Translations under genes and position numbers: made by a program
In this document: piece by piece, positions 1-12,172 of the stretch
Numbering within the stretch: position 1 is the first letter of the stretch
How the letters are laid out: the number at the start of each line of letters is the position of its first letter
Assembly: GCA_021442155.1 (NCBI GenBank)
Contig: CM038214.1
Span: 317,161,001-317,225,000 of the forward strand
Direction: 5' to 3'
Source: Cymbidium sinense
Lineage: Eukaryota > Streptophyta > Magnoliopsida > Asparagales > Orchidaceae
Length of the DNA stretch: 64,000 nt
The notes under the pieces: model-generated
Told to the model about the DNA's origin: nothing
Seen by the model: the letters and a program-made list of their open reading frames with translations, nothing else
Databases searched by the model: none

Positions 1-2068
1 AAACTAATAATAATAATAATAAACTAAACTAATAATAAACTAAATAATAAATAAAACATAAATAAATAAACTAAACCTGATAATAAACTAATAATAATAA
101 GCTAATAAAACTAACTAAACTTATCAACTAAAAATTAATAATAATAAAAAATAAACTAAACTAAAAACAAATAATAATTAAAAAACACTACATAATAATA
201 AAACCTAATAACATAAGAACTAACTAAACTAAACTAAAATTAATAATAAACTAAATAATAAATAACAAAAACTAAACTAAACTAATAAATATTAATAAAC
301 TAAATAAAAACTAACTAATAATGACTAACTAATAATAATAAACTAATAATAACTAAACTGACTAAATCAATAACTAATAACTAAACTAACTAAAACTAAT
401 AAACTAATAATAATAATAATAATAATACTAAATAAACTAAACACTAAACCCCTAAAACTAAATTAATAAAACTAATATAATAAAAGTAATAATAACAAAC
501 TAAACTAATCTAAAATAACTAATAACAAAAATAATAAAACAAATAATAACTAAATAATAACTAAAAAACTAATAAACTATTAATAAAACTAAACTAAAAC
601 TAACAAATAACTAACTAATCAAACCTAATAAACTAATAAATAATAAACTAATAAAATTAATTAACTAAAAACTTAATAATAACTAATAAAATACTAAAAC
701 TAATAATAAACTCAAAAAAACTAATAATAAATTATTAATATCCTAAAACTAATAACTAATAAACTAATAAATTAATAAACTAACTAACTAAAAATACTAA
801 CTAATAAAACAAAACTAATTAATAAATGAACCTAAACCCTAATTAATAATAAACATTAAAACTAAGCTAATAAATTAATAATAATAATAATAAATAATAA
901 ATAACTAAATAACTAACTAAAACTAAACCCTAAACCTAAACTATTAAACCTTAAAAACTAAGTAATAAATAAACATAGTAATAACTAAGCCTAATAAACT
1001 AACTAACAACTAATAAGAAACTAATAATAAAACCCCTAACTAAAAAAATTAATAATAACTAACTAAAAATAAACTAATAAACTAATAACTAAATAAAACA
1101 AAACTAACTAAATAACAAAACTAAATAACTAGACTAATAAACCTAATAAATAAACCAATAATAATAATAATAAATCAAACTAACAATAAATAAACTAATA
1201 AAAACTAATAATAATAATAATAATTAATAACTAACTAACTAAACTAATAAACTAATAATAATAAAACTAATAATAAACTAACTAATAAATAACTAAATAA
1301 CTAAATCATAAACCCTAACTAAATAAATAAACTAAATAATAATAATAAATAAAGCTAATAATAATAAATATAAACTAATAATAATAATAAACTAAAAAAA
1401 CTAATCTAAAAAAAACTAATAATAAACCAACTAAGTAAACTAAAAATAATAATAAATAATAAATAGTTAATAATACCTACTAAATATCTAAACCATAAAC
1501 TAAACTAAAAAACCAATAATAATAAACTAATAAACCTAAACCCATAACTAAACTAATAAAACTAATAAACTAAACTAATAAACTAATAAATAAACTAACA
1601 AACTAAACTAATAAAACTAAACCACTAACTAAAACTAACTAAAACCTAAATAATAATAAAACCATAAACTAATAATAATAATTAACTAAACTAAATAAAT
1701 AACTAACTAACTAATAAAATAATAAACTAATAAACAAACTAACTAAAAAAACTAACTAATAAAATTAAATTAATTAATAAATAATCCTAAACTCTAATGA
1801 ATAATAAACACTAAAACTAAACTAATAAACTAATAATAATAACTAAAACTAAACCTTAAACCAAAGCTAATAAAACATAAAAACTAATTAATAAATAAAC
1901 AAAAAAATAACTAAACCTAATAAACTAACTAATAACTAATAATAAATTAATAATAAAAAAACTAACTAAAAGAACTAATAATAACTAACTAATAATAAAC
2001 TAATAAACTAACAACTAAGTAAAATAAAACAAACTAAATAACTAAACTAATAAACTTAATAAATAAAC

Positions 2069-2099
<31 letters not shown>

Positions 2100-2266
2100 T
2101 TAACTAACAATAATTGAACTATAAAAACTAATAATAATAATAATAATAATAATAGTAATAATAATAATAATAACTAATAAATAACTAACTAAACTAATAA
2201 ACTAATAAAAAAACTAATAAATAACTAAATAACTAAACCCTAAACCCTAACTAAATAAATAAACTA

Positions 2267-2308
<42 letters not shown>

Positions 2309-2888
2309 CATAAACTAATAATAATTATAAAGTAAAAAAAACTAATCTAAAAAAAACTAATAATAAACCAACTAAGTAAACTAAAAATAATAATAAATAA
2401 TAAATAGTTAATAATACCTAATAAATAACTAAACCATAAACTAAACTAAAAAACTAATAATAATAAACTAATAAACCTAAACCCATAACTAACCTAATAA
2501 AACTAATAAACAAAACTAATAAACTAATAAATAAACTAACTAAACTAAACTAATAAAACTAAACCACTAACTAAAACTAACTAAAACCTAAATAATAATA
2601 AATCCACAAACTAATATTAATAACTAACTAAATTAATAAAATAACTAACTAACTAATAATAACTAATAAATAAACTAAAACAAACTAAACCCCCATAAGA
2701 AAACTAACTAAATAGACTAACTAAATAAATTAATAAACTAAACCTAACCCTCCAATAAACTAAGCTAAAATAATAAAACTCAAACTAAAACTAACTAAAC
2801 TAAACATAATATTAATAATAAACTAATAATAACCTAAAACTAATAAACACTAAACCTAAAACCTAAACCCTAAAACTAAACTAACCCT
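1..2888. repeat. TAA/CTAAA-rich degenerate satellite
   Basis: The whole stretch is built from AATAATAAACTAAA-type words with very few G residues and occasional CCCTAAACCCTAA islands (near 828-842, 922-938, 2236-2250, 2850-2875). It differs from the array further right in being TAA-trinucleotide rich, with microsatellite runs such as (TAA)n at 2264-2307. No coding potential is visible on either strand. It probably derives from the same telomere-like source by accumulation of TAA triplets, which is inference. Confidence 0.8.
836..2720. repeat. Two adjacent ~0.94-0.95 kb satellite monomers
   Basis: Fixed landmarks recur at a constant spacing. CTAAGTAAAC at 1431 recurs at 2372 (941 bp), CCCATAACTAA at 1541 recurs at 2482 (941 bp), and ACCACTAACTAAAACTAACT at 1621 recurs at 2563 (942 bp). 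The landmark at 840 recurs at 1795 (955 bp). The order of words between landmarks is the same, so these are two tandem monomers despite the low complexity. A preceding, more diverged partial monomer may occupy 1-835. Confidence 0.75.
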
Positions 2889-3014
2889 CTTATTGAGAGA
2901 TTTCCGGATCCATTGCATTTTTGGTGAGTTTTCAAGCACTTTCTCCCTTGGTTTCCATATAGATTATTGGCTTTGGGCCAATCTCAACATGTTCTTATCA
3001 CAATGTTGTTACTC

Positions 3015-4876
3015 ATGGTGTCGGCTTCTTCAAATCCTTGGCATAAATCCCATGTGCTAATGGATCCCGCTAGGGCATCAGATTTTTTTGTGTAATCCTA
3101 CCTCTAAATTACTTGCTCTTACTAAATCATTCAAAGTGGATTTAGCATGTAAGAATTCCTCCACCAAGCCTCCTTTGAATTTGCTTTATATTACTTTTAA
3201 AGATACTCCGGCAATTATGATTTTAGATGAGGATATTGAAAGATTAGCTGAGCCTTTTTCTTTTTCTTTGATTGGAAAGTTTTCATTTAAACGACCAATG
3301 ATGGAAGATATTCATTCATTTTTTCATATCTTAAATTTATCTAGTTCTTTTTCTATTGGCCTGATTGATCCAAGGCATGTTCTGTTTAAACTTTCTAATG
3401 ACCTTGATTGCAAAATATTTTTTTTAGGCGTTCTTACTATGTTTTTATTTGTCAAATGCATATTCTGAAGTTGACGCCTATGTTTGATGTTAATGAAGAG
3501 TCTCTTATTGTTACCATTTGGATTTCTTTATCTAACTTGTAAATTCATTTATTTAATCATCATATTCTTCTATTGGGTTGATTTTTGGTAGGCCTTTATA
3601 TATTGATCAAGCAATAGCCGCTTCTTCTAAATCGTTTGTTGCTAGAATTCTTGTAGAGATTGATATTACTAAAAAATATCTAAAAAAATTTTGTTGGGTT
3701 CGGAGAAATGCTATTATTTTCAGAAAGTTATTTTTGAGAACTTTGCCATTTTTCGTAATCATTGTAAGATTCATGGGCATGAAATTTCTGAATGCTTTAT
3801 TGCTCATCCCTCTATTAGGAAGAAAATCACCAGTAAGAATTCAATTATTGCAAAAAATGATAATTCTCTCAACTTGGATAAAGAAAAATATACTTTTCAA
3901 AATTTTGATCTTTTCCAAAATTAGATTTCTAAATCTTCTGAAAAAGTTTTACCTATTAATGATTTGTCTAATGCGGAAGGTAATTTTGATGTTTCTGAAA
4001 AAAGTTTTCAATAATAATCATGCTCTAAGTGTTTCTTTTGAAGATTCTACTAAAGGGATGACTTTAGAGGTCGTGGTTCATGATTCTAATGGTTTGGATG
4101 TTGTGCATAAGTCCTTTCATGATGATAGATCGAATATTGTTAATGTTAACACCATTCTTTCAATCAATTGCATGTTGTTTCTCTTTCTCTTATGTCTATT
4201 TTAGATCATGGGAAAGAGAAAAATTCTTTACCTTCAATGATTTAGAATGTTGGTGAAAAGATTTTTCTTATTTATGATATTTTAACTTATGGTTCTAATA
4301 ATCTTGTTAATATTGGTGATCCTTCTTTTAAAAAATACGATTTAGATACCTGTGATAATTCTCTTATTGTGAATATTTTTATTTTGGTTCAAAATGATGG
4401 TTTTTCTATGGATGGTAATTCTGTTCAGAATTTTGGTAATATGCTATGCGTTTCTATGGGATTTGAATATTATTTTTATCCCTTACATGAAGATTATACT
4501 AAAAATCTGGATTCTACTTCTCTTGCTTCTTTTATGAATTAAGACAGGGAGGACACTCTTTAGATTTTGTTGGAAGGTGAAAATGTAGATATCTTCTTAA
4601 TAAAGTTATTTCTACTGTTTCATTCACTTCTGATTCTAAAATGCATATTATTTCTGATTTTCCTTTGTCAGATGTTGTGGATGATTCTGAATGCTCTTCT
4701 TTGAAATTGATAGCTTCTGTTGATCCCCATGCCTTTTATAACAATACTAATCTATTTTTAGATGGAGATTTTTTAGAGAAAGGGCATGTTATAAAATATT
4801 TTCAAGAAGAAAAAAAGTGTTCACATTTATGCCCCTCCTCACTTGCTGAGGGTTACTCGTTCCAAAGCTTCTTGAA
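3015..4876 (+). pseudogene. LINE ORF1 pseudogene (DUF4283-like plus zinc knuckle)
   Basis: ORF1 of plant LINEs encodes an RNA-binding protein with an N-terminal DUF4283 domain and a CCHC knuckle. Here the ATG at 3015 (MVSASSNPWHKS) opens a frame that shifts at a T run near 3083-3089. It continues as an IERLAEPFSFSLIGKFSF segment, then LIDPRHVLFKLSND, then across another shift LKLTPMFDVNEESLIVTIW, a pattern I recognise from this family. After in-frame stops near 3539 and 3580, GRPLYIDQAIAASSKSFVA and VARILVEIDITKK follow from 3590. The knuckle at about 3745-3800 reads RNHCKIHGHEISEC, so the first Cys of CX2CX4HX4C appears to be Arg. The C-terminus LLRVTRSKAS and stop lies at about 4845-4876. 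There are at least four disablements, so it is not functional. Confidence 0.72.
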
Positions 4877-6174
4877 AATAATCTCTCCTATCCTTGGGAG
4901 GTTTTTGCTTTTGGTTGGTTTTTTCTCTATTGGTTGAGCTTTTACTGTGTGTTTTCAGCTGAGTATTGGCTTCTAATTTTCCTCCTTCTTGGTGTCAATT
5001 CTTGTTTGTTGGGTTTTTTTTGGTGACCTTTGGCTGGTTGGTTTTGTCCTGGTGGCTTTATTCCTAGTGGCTTGCCTTTCATTGGTTGGTGCTTTTGCTC
5101 TCTTTGTTGGTGGTCGGTTGGGCATTTTATCCTTGGCGTGTTATTTTTCCATTGGTTGGCTATTTCTCTAACTATTTATTTTAGCTTTTGCTGACCTTCT
5201 TCTATTTTTCTATTGGTTGGTTTAGTTCTCTTTCTCTTTCCTGGGCTATTTTTCTTGGGTGCTCTGTTTACAGTTTGCTTTCCTTTGGTTGGTGCCTTAG
5301 TGTCTTTGGATTGGTGTTGTTGTGGGCTCTATTGGCTTGGTATCTTGGTGGCTTTAAATTGGTGTTGTTGTGGGCTCTGTTGCCTTTGTCTTTAAGGGCT
5401 CTTTTTTTTTGGGTTGTCAGCTTCTTTTCTCCCTCTTTTTTAAGAGGTGTTCATATTTTGTTATATTGAGATTGCCTATGTTAATTTTATCTATTGGTTT
5501 CCTCTCTCTCTTTTTGTTTCCTTAGCTACACTTTTTCTTTCATTGGGTAGCTATTATGATAGGTTTGTACTTTTCTTTAGTTGTGATGGCTATGATGATA
5601 TGATGGATTTTTTCTTTGATATTTTTATGGCTGGTGACTTTTCCTATTTGTAACCCTTCTTTGAAGCAGGATACACTTAGGATTAGATGCCCCTCATTAT
5701 TGTGATTATCCTTCTTCCCCTTATCTGGGCCTGAGTTTTCTTTTTCTCTTTATGTTTTATGATCTCCTTCTGGCTGTGATTTCTTGTAGGTTGTAGGTTC
5801 TCTTTTTCAGTTGGTCTCTTCTTCTACTTGGAGGGAGGTGGAGTCTTACTGATGGTCTCTTTTTTCTTAGATGGCTTAGATGGCTGGAGTTGTCTTCAGT
5901 TGCAGGTTTCGTTTTCTTATGGATTTTTGTCTCTTTGGAGGTTCTTTAAGAGCTCCGTGGATTCTTCCCCTTTGTTGGCTTTTGCATGGCTTTTTTAGTT
6001 TTGTCTTTATTTTTTTTCTTTATTGCTCTTTAATGTATTAGTTTAGGGAATAAACTCTTTAGGATTCTCCTATAGCTCATTTGAGCAGTAGTTTTTTTTT
6101 CTTTTTCAGTTTAGTCTCTAATTTGGCCTTCTTATACCTATTTTCTGAGTAATAAATTCCTTTTAGTTAAAAAA
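4877..6174 (+). other. T-rich 3' region of the LINE-like element
   Basis: About 1.3 kb of T- and TTGG-rich DNA follows the ORF1 stop. It contains repeated TTGGTTGGT/GGTTGTTGTGGGCTCT words; for example GGTGTTGTTGTGGGCTCT occurs twice, near 5312 and 5361. Open frames here (4989-5171, 5188-5469) read as hydrophobic Leu/Val/Phe/Trp strings produced by base composition, and I do not believe they are genes. No endonuclease, RT or RNase H motif was seen. The end carries two AATAAA-like words (6048, 6150) before an A-tail. Confidence 0.55.
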
Positions 6175-9100
6175 ATACTCCTAAACCCTAAAAGCCCCAA
6201 AGCCTAAACACTAAACCCGAATCCTAAACCCTAAACCCTAAAACCCTAAGCCTTAAACCCTAAATCGTAAAGCCTAAACCCTAAAAACCTAAAAACCTAA
6301 ACCTAAACTAAATAAAATGTAAAAGTAAAATAAATAAAAAAACCCAAACCTAAATAAAATAAAAAAATAAAATAAAATAGAAACCTAAACTAAAACCTAA
6401 ACCTAAATCTAAAATTAAAATAAAATAAAAAATAAAAATCAAAACCTAAACTAAACTAAAAAATAAAATAATCCTAATAATAAAAAACCTAAATAAAGTA
6501 AAAATAAAATAAAATAAAATAAAAACTTAAACCTAAAGAATAAACCTAAAAATAAAACCTAAAATAAATAAAAAATAAAACCTAAACCCTAAACTAAAAA
6601 AAAAACTAAACCTAAAATAAAAATAAAATAAACCTAAACCTAAACTAAATTAAACTAAACTAAAATAAATAAAACCTAAACCTAAATCTAAAATAAACTA
6701 AACCTAAACCTGAACCTAAACAAAATAAAATAAAATAAACAAAAATTAAATCTCAACCTAAAAAACTAAACAATAAAACCTAAAAATAAACCTAAAATAA
6801 AAACCTAAAACTTGAACCTAAAAATATAAAATAAAAACATAAACCTAAACCTAAAAATAAAAAACAAAACCTAAATCTAAAAAATAAAATAAAAATAAAA
6901 CTCAACTAAAAAATAAACATAAACCTATACCTAAACCTGAAAAATAAACTGAAATAAAAAACCTAAACTAAAATAAATAAACCTAAACTAAATAAACCAA
7001 ACTAAATAAAAATAAAAAATAAACCTAAATAAAAATAAAAAATAAAATAAACTAAAATAAATAAAATTAACTAAATTAACTAAATTAACCTAAACCTACC
7101 GATGGACTTAATTTTTTTTTAAAAAAACCCAAAACCTAAAATCCTAAAATCAAAACCCGAAACACAAAACTCTAAAAAAACCCTAAACCCTAAACCTCAA
7201 ACCTACAAATAAACCCTAGTAATACGTAACCCCTAAACCCTAAATCTTAAACCCTAAGCTTAAAAAAACCCTAAACCCTAAACTATAAAACTTAAACCCT
7301 AAACACTAAACCCTAAACCCTAAACCCTAAACCTTAAAAACCTAAAAACCTAAACCCAAACTAAATAAAATCTAAAAATAAAATAAATAAAAAAACTAAA
7401 TTGAAATTAAATAAAATAATAAAATAAAATAAAACCCCAAACTAAAACTTAAACCTAAACCTAAAAAATAAAATAAAATAAAAAGAAAAACTAAACTAAA
7501 ATAAAATAAATAAAAGCGTAAACTAAAGTAAAAAAATAAAATAAATCTAAAAATAAAAATCCTAAATAAAATAAAAACTAAACCTAAAATAAAAATAAAA
7601 TAAAATAAAAACCTAAACCTAAAAAGCAAAACAAAAAATAAAACCTAAAAATAAAAAAAAATAAAACCATAACCCTAAATTAAAAAAAAAACTAAACCTA
7701 AAATTAAAAAAATAAAATAAACCTAATCCAAAACTAGGATAAATAAAACAAAAACCAAAACCTAAAATAAACTAAACGCAGACCCTAAACTAAATAAAAT
7801 AAAATAAACTAAAAATAAACTTAAACCTAAACTAAAAAAACCCTAAAATAAAAACCAAAAATGTAAAACAAAAAAATAAAATAAAAAATTAAACATAAAC
7901 CTAAAAATAAAAAATAAAACCTTAACATAAAAAATAAAATAAAAATAAAACAAGGCTAAAAAATAAACATAAACCTAAACCTAAACCTAAAAAATAAACT
8001 AAAATAAAAAACCTAAACCAAAATAAATAAACTAGACTAAATAGAAATAAAAAATAGAATGAACTAAAATAAATAAAAATTAAACTAAATAAATTAAATA
8101 AACCTAAACATACTGGTTTACTAAATTTAAAAAAAAAAGCCTAAACACTAAACCCTAAATCGTAAACCCTAAAACATAAGCCATAAACCCTAAACCCTCA
8201 ATCCTAAATCCAAAAACCATAAACGCTAAACCCTAAACCCTAAACCTAAACCTAAACCCTAATCCCTAAAACCTACAACCCTAAACCCTAAACCCTAAAC
8301 CCATACCATAAGCCCTAAACACTAAACCCTAAACCCTAAACCCTAAAAACCCAAAAACCTAAACCTAAACTAAATAAAACCTCAAAATAATTAAATAAAA
8401 ATACCTAAACCTAAAGAAAAAATTTAAATAAATTAAAAACTTTAACTAAAACCTAAACCTAAACCTAAGTGAAAAAATAAAATAAAAATAAAAACTAAAC
8501 TAAAATAAAATAAATAAAAACCTAAACTAAACTAAAAAATAAAATAAACCTAAAAATATAAAAACCTAAATAAAATAAAAAATAAATGTAAGATAAAAAT
8601 AAAATAAACCTAAAATAGAATAAAATAAAAACTAAATAAAAACCTAAACATGAAAAATTAACCTAAAAATAAAACCTAAAAGAAAACCTAAACCTAAAAT
8701 AAATCTAAACTTAAACTAGAATATACTAAAGTAAAATAAATAAAACTTAAATCAAAACCTAAAATAAACTAAACCTAATCCTAAACTAAATAAAATAAAT
8801 TAAATTAATAATAAAACCAAACCAAAACTAAAAACCTATAACTTAAGCAAAAATAAAATAAAATAAAAACCTAAACCTAAACTTAAAAATAAAAAATAAT
8901 GCCTAAACTTAAAAAATAAAATAAAAATAAAACTACATTTAAAAATAAACATAAACCTAAACAAAACTAAAAAATAAAAATAAAAACTAAAATAAATAAA
9001 TAAATAAACTAAATAAAAATATAAAATAAACCTAAATAAAAATAAAAAATAAAATTAACTAAAATAAATATAAAATAAACTAAATTAACCTAAACATATA

Positions 9101-11714
9101 GGCTTACTTGTTTTAAAAAAACTAACCCATAAACCCTCAAACTAACTCTAAACCCTAAAACCTAAATAAAAAAATCTAACCATAAACCCTAAACCCTAAA
9201 CCTACAACCCTAAACCGTTAACCTTAAACCATAAAACCCTAAGCCCTAAACCCTACACCTTAAAACCCTAAACCCTAAACCATAAAACCTACAACCCTAA
9301 ACCCGAAACCCTAAACCCTAAATCCTAAACCCTTAACCCCAAATCCTAAACCCTAAACCTTAAACTCTAAAACCTAAAAGCCTACACCTAAACTACATAA
9401 AACCCATCAATAAAATAAATAAATAAACCTAAACCTAAATAAAATAAAAAATTGAAATAAAATAAAAACCTAAACTAAAACCTAATCCCAAACCTAAACA
9501 TAAACCTAAACCTAAACCTAAACATAAAAATAAAACAAAATAAATAATAAAAGCTAAACTAAACTAAAATAAATAAAATCCTAAACTAAACTAAAAAATA
9601 AAATAAACCTAAAAATTAAAAACCTAAATAAAATAAAAACTAAATGTATAATAAAAATAAAACAAACCTAAAATAAAATAAAATAAAAATAAAATAAAAA
9701 CTGAAACTTAAAAAATAAACTTAAAAATGAAACCTAAAAATAAATAAAAAATAAAACCTAAGCCCTAAGCTAAAAATAACCTAAACCTAAAATAAATAAA
9801 ATAAAATAAACCTAAACCTAAACAAAAAAAATAAAACCTATACGCAAAACTTAAAATAAACTAACCGTAAACCAAAAACTAAATAAAATAAAATAAACTA
9901 AAAATAAACCTAACCCTAACCTAAAAAATGAAACCTATAAATAAACCTAAAATAAAAACTTAAAACTTAAACCTAAAAAATGAAAATAAGAACAAAAACC
10001 TAAACCTTAAAATAAAAAATAAAACCTAAACCTAGAAAATAAGCAAAAACCTTAACCTAAACCCAAAAAATAAACTAAAAATACAAAGCCTAAACTAATA
10101 TAAATAAATTCAAAAAAAATAAACAAAACTAAATAATAATTAAAAATAAACCTAAATAAAAATAAAAATAAAATAAAATAAAATAAAATAAAGAATAAAC
10201 TAAATAAACCTAAACCTACCAGCTTACTTACTTTAAAAAAACCCTAAACCCTAAACCCTAAACCATAAATCCAAAACCCTAAACCCTAACCCTAAACCTA
10301 CAACCCTAAACCCTAAACTAAACTAACTCTAAATACTAAACTAACCCTAAACCCTAAACCCTAAACCCTAAACTAAACCCTAAACCCTAAACCCTAAAAC
10401 TTAAAGCCCTAAATTCTAAAACTTAAACTATCCCTAAACCCTTAAATCCTAAACCCTAAACTAACCCTAAACCCAAAGCTAACTCTAAACCGTAAACCCT
10501 AAACACTAAACCCTAAACCCTATAACCTAAACACTACACCCTAAACCCTAAACCCTAAACACTAAAACCTTAAATCCTAAATCCCTAAACCCTAAACCCT
10601 AAACCTCAAACCCTAAATATCTAAAAACTTAATAATAAAATAAAATAAAATCTAAGCCAAAATAAAATAAAATAAAAATCTAAACTAAAACCTAAGCCTA
10701 AACATAAAAAATAATAAGAAAAATAAAAATAAACTAAAATAAAATAAATAAAAACCTAAACCTAAGAATAAAAAACCTAAATATAATAAAAACTAAACAT
10801 AAAATAAGAATAAAATAAACCTAAAATAAAAGAAAATAAAAACTTAGCCTAAAAAACCTTAAAAATAAAACCTAAAATAAATTAAAAATAAAACCTAAGC
10901 CTTAAACATAAAAAAATCTAAACCTAAAATAAAAATAAATTAAACCTAAAACTAAACTAAAATAAACTAACCTAAAAAAAACCTAAACCTAAACCTAAAA
11001 TAAACTAAACCTAAACCTATATCTAAACTAAATAAAATAAAATAAACTAAAAATAAATGAAAATCTAAACTAAAAAATAAAACCTAGAAATAAACCTAAA
11101 ATAAAAACCTAAAACCTAAACCTAAAAAACTAAAATAAAAATTTAAACCTAAACATAAAAATAAAAAAACCTAAACCTAAAAAGTAAAACCAAATTAAAA
11201 CCCAACTAAAAAATAAACATGAACCTAAAAATAAACTAAAATAAAAATCCTAAACTAAAAAAATAAACCTAAAATAAATACACTAAACTAAATAAAAATA
11301 ACAAATAAACCTAAATAAAAATAGAAAATAAAATAAACTAAAATAAATAAAAAATAAACAAAATAAGCTAAATGAACCTAAAGCCACCAATTTACTTAAT
11401 TTAAATATATATATAAGCCCTAAATCCTAAACCCTAAACCTTAAACCTACAACCTACAAACCTAAAACCTAAACCCTAAAACCTTAAACCCTAAACCATA
11501 AACCTTAAACCCTAAACCCTAAACCCTAAACCCTCAATCCTAACTCCTAAACCCTGAACCCTAAAACCTAAAACCCTAAACCCTAAACCCTAAACCCTAA
11601 AACCCTAAATCCTAAACCCTAAACCCTAAACCCTAAAACCTATAACTGAAACCCTAAACCCTAAACCCTAAACTAACCCTAAACCCTAAACCCTAAGCCA
11701 ACCTTAAACACTAA
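6175..11714. repeat. Telomere-derived satellite array, five units without GRP module
   Basis: CCCTAAA blocks lie at about 6178-6310, 7115-7370, 8135-8370, 9120-9410, 10235-10625 and 11415-11712. Between them are AT-rich bodies made of CCTAAA, CTAAA, AATAAA and ATAAAA words. Each body ends with the boundary motif (7089, 8103, 9089, 10209, 11377), giving unit lengths near 1.0-1.2 kb. The same word order recurs from unit to unit, for example CCTAAACTAAATAAAA at the start of the body, an AAAACTMAACTAAAAAATAAAC segment about 580-620 bp into the body, and the boundary motif at the end. No genes seen. Confidence 0.85.
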
Positions 11715-11715
11715 G

Positions 11716-12172
11716 AATAGGCTGAACCTTGATGGCAGGAACATCACCGTCAACTAGGCTCAGTCTAGATTTCGCAGTGGAGGTGAAGGCAAAGGTGGCG
11801 GTTATCGCAGTGTTGGTGGAAAATCTAGGGGTGCTGGTGGATAAGGAGGTGGTGGTTATGGAAGTAGGAGTGATAGAGTTTACTGTCATGGTGGTGGCAG
11901 AGGGAGAGATCATGAATATGATGGCAGATCCTACTACTCGAGAGGCGGAGTTGGTTTTGATAGGAATTGGAGAAATTGAAGAATGATCGATCAATTTGCT
12001 ACTTATGGAACTGTGTCTTTATAATAGAGATAGTTCTACTTATCTAGAGTTTCTATGGGTGCTCATTTTTGATCTATGTCATCGCTTGGGTCTTAGAAAA
12101 CTTGGGGTGCTACTTTGTTCATGAAATCGAAAAGAAGAAATGTTCAATCCAAATTTGTTCTCTATTTAAAAA
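11716..12172 (+). pseudogene. GRP module 1: 3' fragment of glycine-rich RNA-binding protein gene
   Basis: Read in frame from AAT at 11716 the module gives the end of the RRM (NLDGRNITVN, beta-4 strand of GRP7-type proteins), then AQSR, then a Gly/Tyr/Ser/Arg-rich tail ending DRNWRN and TGA at 11977. In the intact family the RRM binds RNA and the Gly-rich tail mediates self-association. Only the last ~88 codons are present. Disablements: TAG directly after ITVN and TAA in the Gly-rich tail (about 11843). The 3' UTR-like part runs to an A-rich tail at about 12165. CCCTAAA repeats flank both sides. Confidence 0.8.

Larger units (their letters stand above)
2889..6174 (+). mobile_element. Decayed LINE-like non-LTR retrotransposon, ORF1-bearing, ORF2 missing
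   Basis: This island of normal base composition is flanked on both sides by telomere-like repeats. It begins abruptly after ACTAAACTAACCCT and ends with AATAAATTCC...TTAGTTAAAAAAA before CTAAACCC. The left part (3015-4876) encodes a broken ORF1 of plant L1-type LINEs. The right part is T-rich and lacks endonuclease or reverse transcriptase signatures, although an autonomous element would need roughly 3-4 kb for ORF2. It is therefore either an internally deleted or a non-autonomous derivative. Poly(A)-type end and orientation are + strand. No target-site duplication can be told apart in the repetitive flank. Confidence 0.7.

Noticed and set aside
4989..5653. Hydrophobic Leu/Val/Trp-rich frames resembling membrane proteins
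   Set aside because: Located in the T- and TTGG-rich tail of the LINE-like element; overlapping frames look equally hydrophobic, as expected from base composition.
7396..7629. Phe/Leu/Tyr-rich 77-codon minus-strand frame
   Set aside because: Translated TTTTATTTTA-type satellite; the same applies to 43265-43450. Not conserved as a frame in other units.
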